From Afipia sp. Root123D2 (GTDB lineage Bacteria; Pseudomonadota; Alphaproteobacteria; Rhizobiales; Xanthobacteraceae): a stretch of 64,000 nucleotides of DNA. The translations under genes and the position numbers were made by a program. Position 1 is the first letter of the stretch. Each line of letters begins with the position of its first letter. The notes under the pieces were generated by a model. The model saw only the letters and a list, made by a program, of their open reading frames with translations. It had not been told where the DNA came from and ran no database searches. Positions 63,413 to 64,000 of the stretch are shown piece after piece. The DNA is taken from the NCBI RefSeq assembly GCF_001425835.1, contig NZ_LMDP01000002.1, forward strand, positions 1,179,841 to 1,243,840. The letters are read 5' to 3'.

Positions 63413-63727
63413 CTAAGTTCGACAAGCGGTTGATCGATCTCGAACTGGACCAGCGCTGAAGGTGTCGACGATCGTCAGCACGCGGATCTTACGATCTGTT
63501 GCGAGCTGGTCGTGAACGAAGTCCATCGCCCAGATCTCGTTGACCTGTCGCGCTTCGGTTCGGCCTTCGCGCAGCTTGGCCTTGACCCGACGCTTCGGCG
63601 TTTTGGTGCGTAATTGCAGGCCTAACTCGCGATAGAGACGGTAGACCCGCTTGGCATTGACCACCCAGCCATCACGAACCAACAGGATGTGAACGCGCCG
63701 ATAGCCCTTGCGAGCGTCATGCAGCAT
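63413..63727 (-). mobile_element. IS3-family transposase (OrfB) remnant
   Basis: The translation GYRRVHILLVRDGWVVNAKR, VYRLYRELGLQLRTKTPKRR and NEIWAMDFVHDQLATDRKIR, VLTIVDTFS is the HTH_21 and start of the rve integrase domain of IS3-group OrfB, including the first catalytic Asp in WAMDF. Both ends are cut: the N-terminal part is absent, and the frame breaks right after VDTFS, so the second Asp and the Glu are lost. No terminal inverted repeats are visible. Confidence 0.85.
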
Positions 63728-63873
63728 ACGTCACTCAGTCTTTCATGCAAGATTCCGCGATGTTTTAAACGCAGCCTACTTTGTAGCAACTGACCGGGAA
63801 CCTGGGATGCATCCTGGCTTGAGATCGTCGCGTGAACGATGCGATCAACGCAATGCATTCGAGTTTTCAGTGC

Positions 63874-64000
63874 CTATATGCCGCCCATGCAGAGGTATTT
63901 AACCTCGAGATAATCCTCGATGCCGTATTTGGAGCCCTCGCGACCGTTGCCGCTTTCCTTGACCCCGCCGAACGGCGCGACCTCGGTGGAGATGATGCCC
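63874..64000 (-). CDS. gabD: succinate-semialdehyde dehydrogenase, C-terminal end (gene continues beyond the window)
   Basis: Reading the minus strand from the window edge gives [40 protein letters not shown] and I before TAG. This is the conserved C terminus of NAD(P)-dependent succinate-semialdehyde dehydrogenases. Only 41 codons are in the window. GC content is high again here, suggesting the end of the island. Confidence 0.88.
   Translation of the reverse strand, partial: GIISTEVAPFGGVKESGNGREGSKYGIEDYLEVKYLCMGGI

Noticed and set aside
33821..63873. Duplicate of the tRNA-Ser 3' end marking the right attachment site
   Set aside because: I found no second copy of GGGTTCGAATCCCGC with the acceptor end by eye; a computed search is needed before claiming an att site.

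Overview
The window looks like the chromosome of an alphaproteobacterium of the Bradyrhizobium / Afipia / Rhodopseudomonas group (Nitrobacteraceae). The evidence is the very GC-rich coding sequence, the short palindromic intergenic repeats in several families, form II CoxLMS-type hydroxylase genes, a tartrate dehydratase matching the Bradyrhizobium enzyme at its catalytic residues, and EcfG-type stress promoters. This is inference from content; no ribosomal RNA gene is present.

Positions 1-33.4 kb read as ordinary core genome. In order: a cyanide-insensitive bd oxidase operon with its tiny third subunit; an L,D-transpeptidase; a solitary amino-acid binding protein; an acyl-CoA dehydrogenase pair; small enzymes and an MFS carrier; feoAB behind an iron-type palindrome; tartrate dehydratase; a molybdopterin oxidoreductase converging on a type II NADH dehydrogenase; a DEAD-box helicase with a lysine-rich repeat tail; a CoxSLM-like operon; pcaIJ; and a trehalose locus (MFS, otsB, GH15 hydrolase, otsA). 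Both trehalose transcription units have exact GGAAC-N16/17-CGTT promoters, so they are probably under general stress control.

From the tRNA-Ser(GGA) at 33.7 kb to about 63.8 kb the sequence is accessory. It looks less GC-rich, gene density drops, and gene debris is common: two damaged tyrosine recombinases, a LivK fragment, a frameshifted HNH-RecQ fusion, a TetR-like protein without its DNA-binding domain, a methyltransferase remnant, a monooxygenase tail and an IS3 remnant. Intact cargo between 36.8 and 42.1 kb is respiratory or stress related: a cytochrome b / sulfite-oxidase-fold fusion, a CBS protein, a DUF2945 protein, and SdhB-SdhC-SdhD without SdhA. Between 47.9 and 54.3 kb lie small membrane proteins, an XRE regulator and a DUF4041-GIY-YIG nuclease of the SNIPE anti-phage type. 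From 54.9 to 62.9 kb an IclR-controlled catabolic operon combines an enoyl-CoA hydratase, a TctCBA-type tripartite transporter, a CaiB-type CoA-transferase and a LivK-type binding protein. The window ends inside a succinate-semialdehyde dehydrogenase gene.

The best candidates for something new are the apparently soluble SNIPE-like nuclease, the HNH-RecQ fusion, the SdhA-less SdhBCD set beside the b561-molybdopterin fusion, and the IclR operon pairing two unrelated binding proteins.
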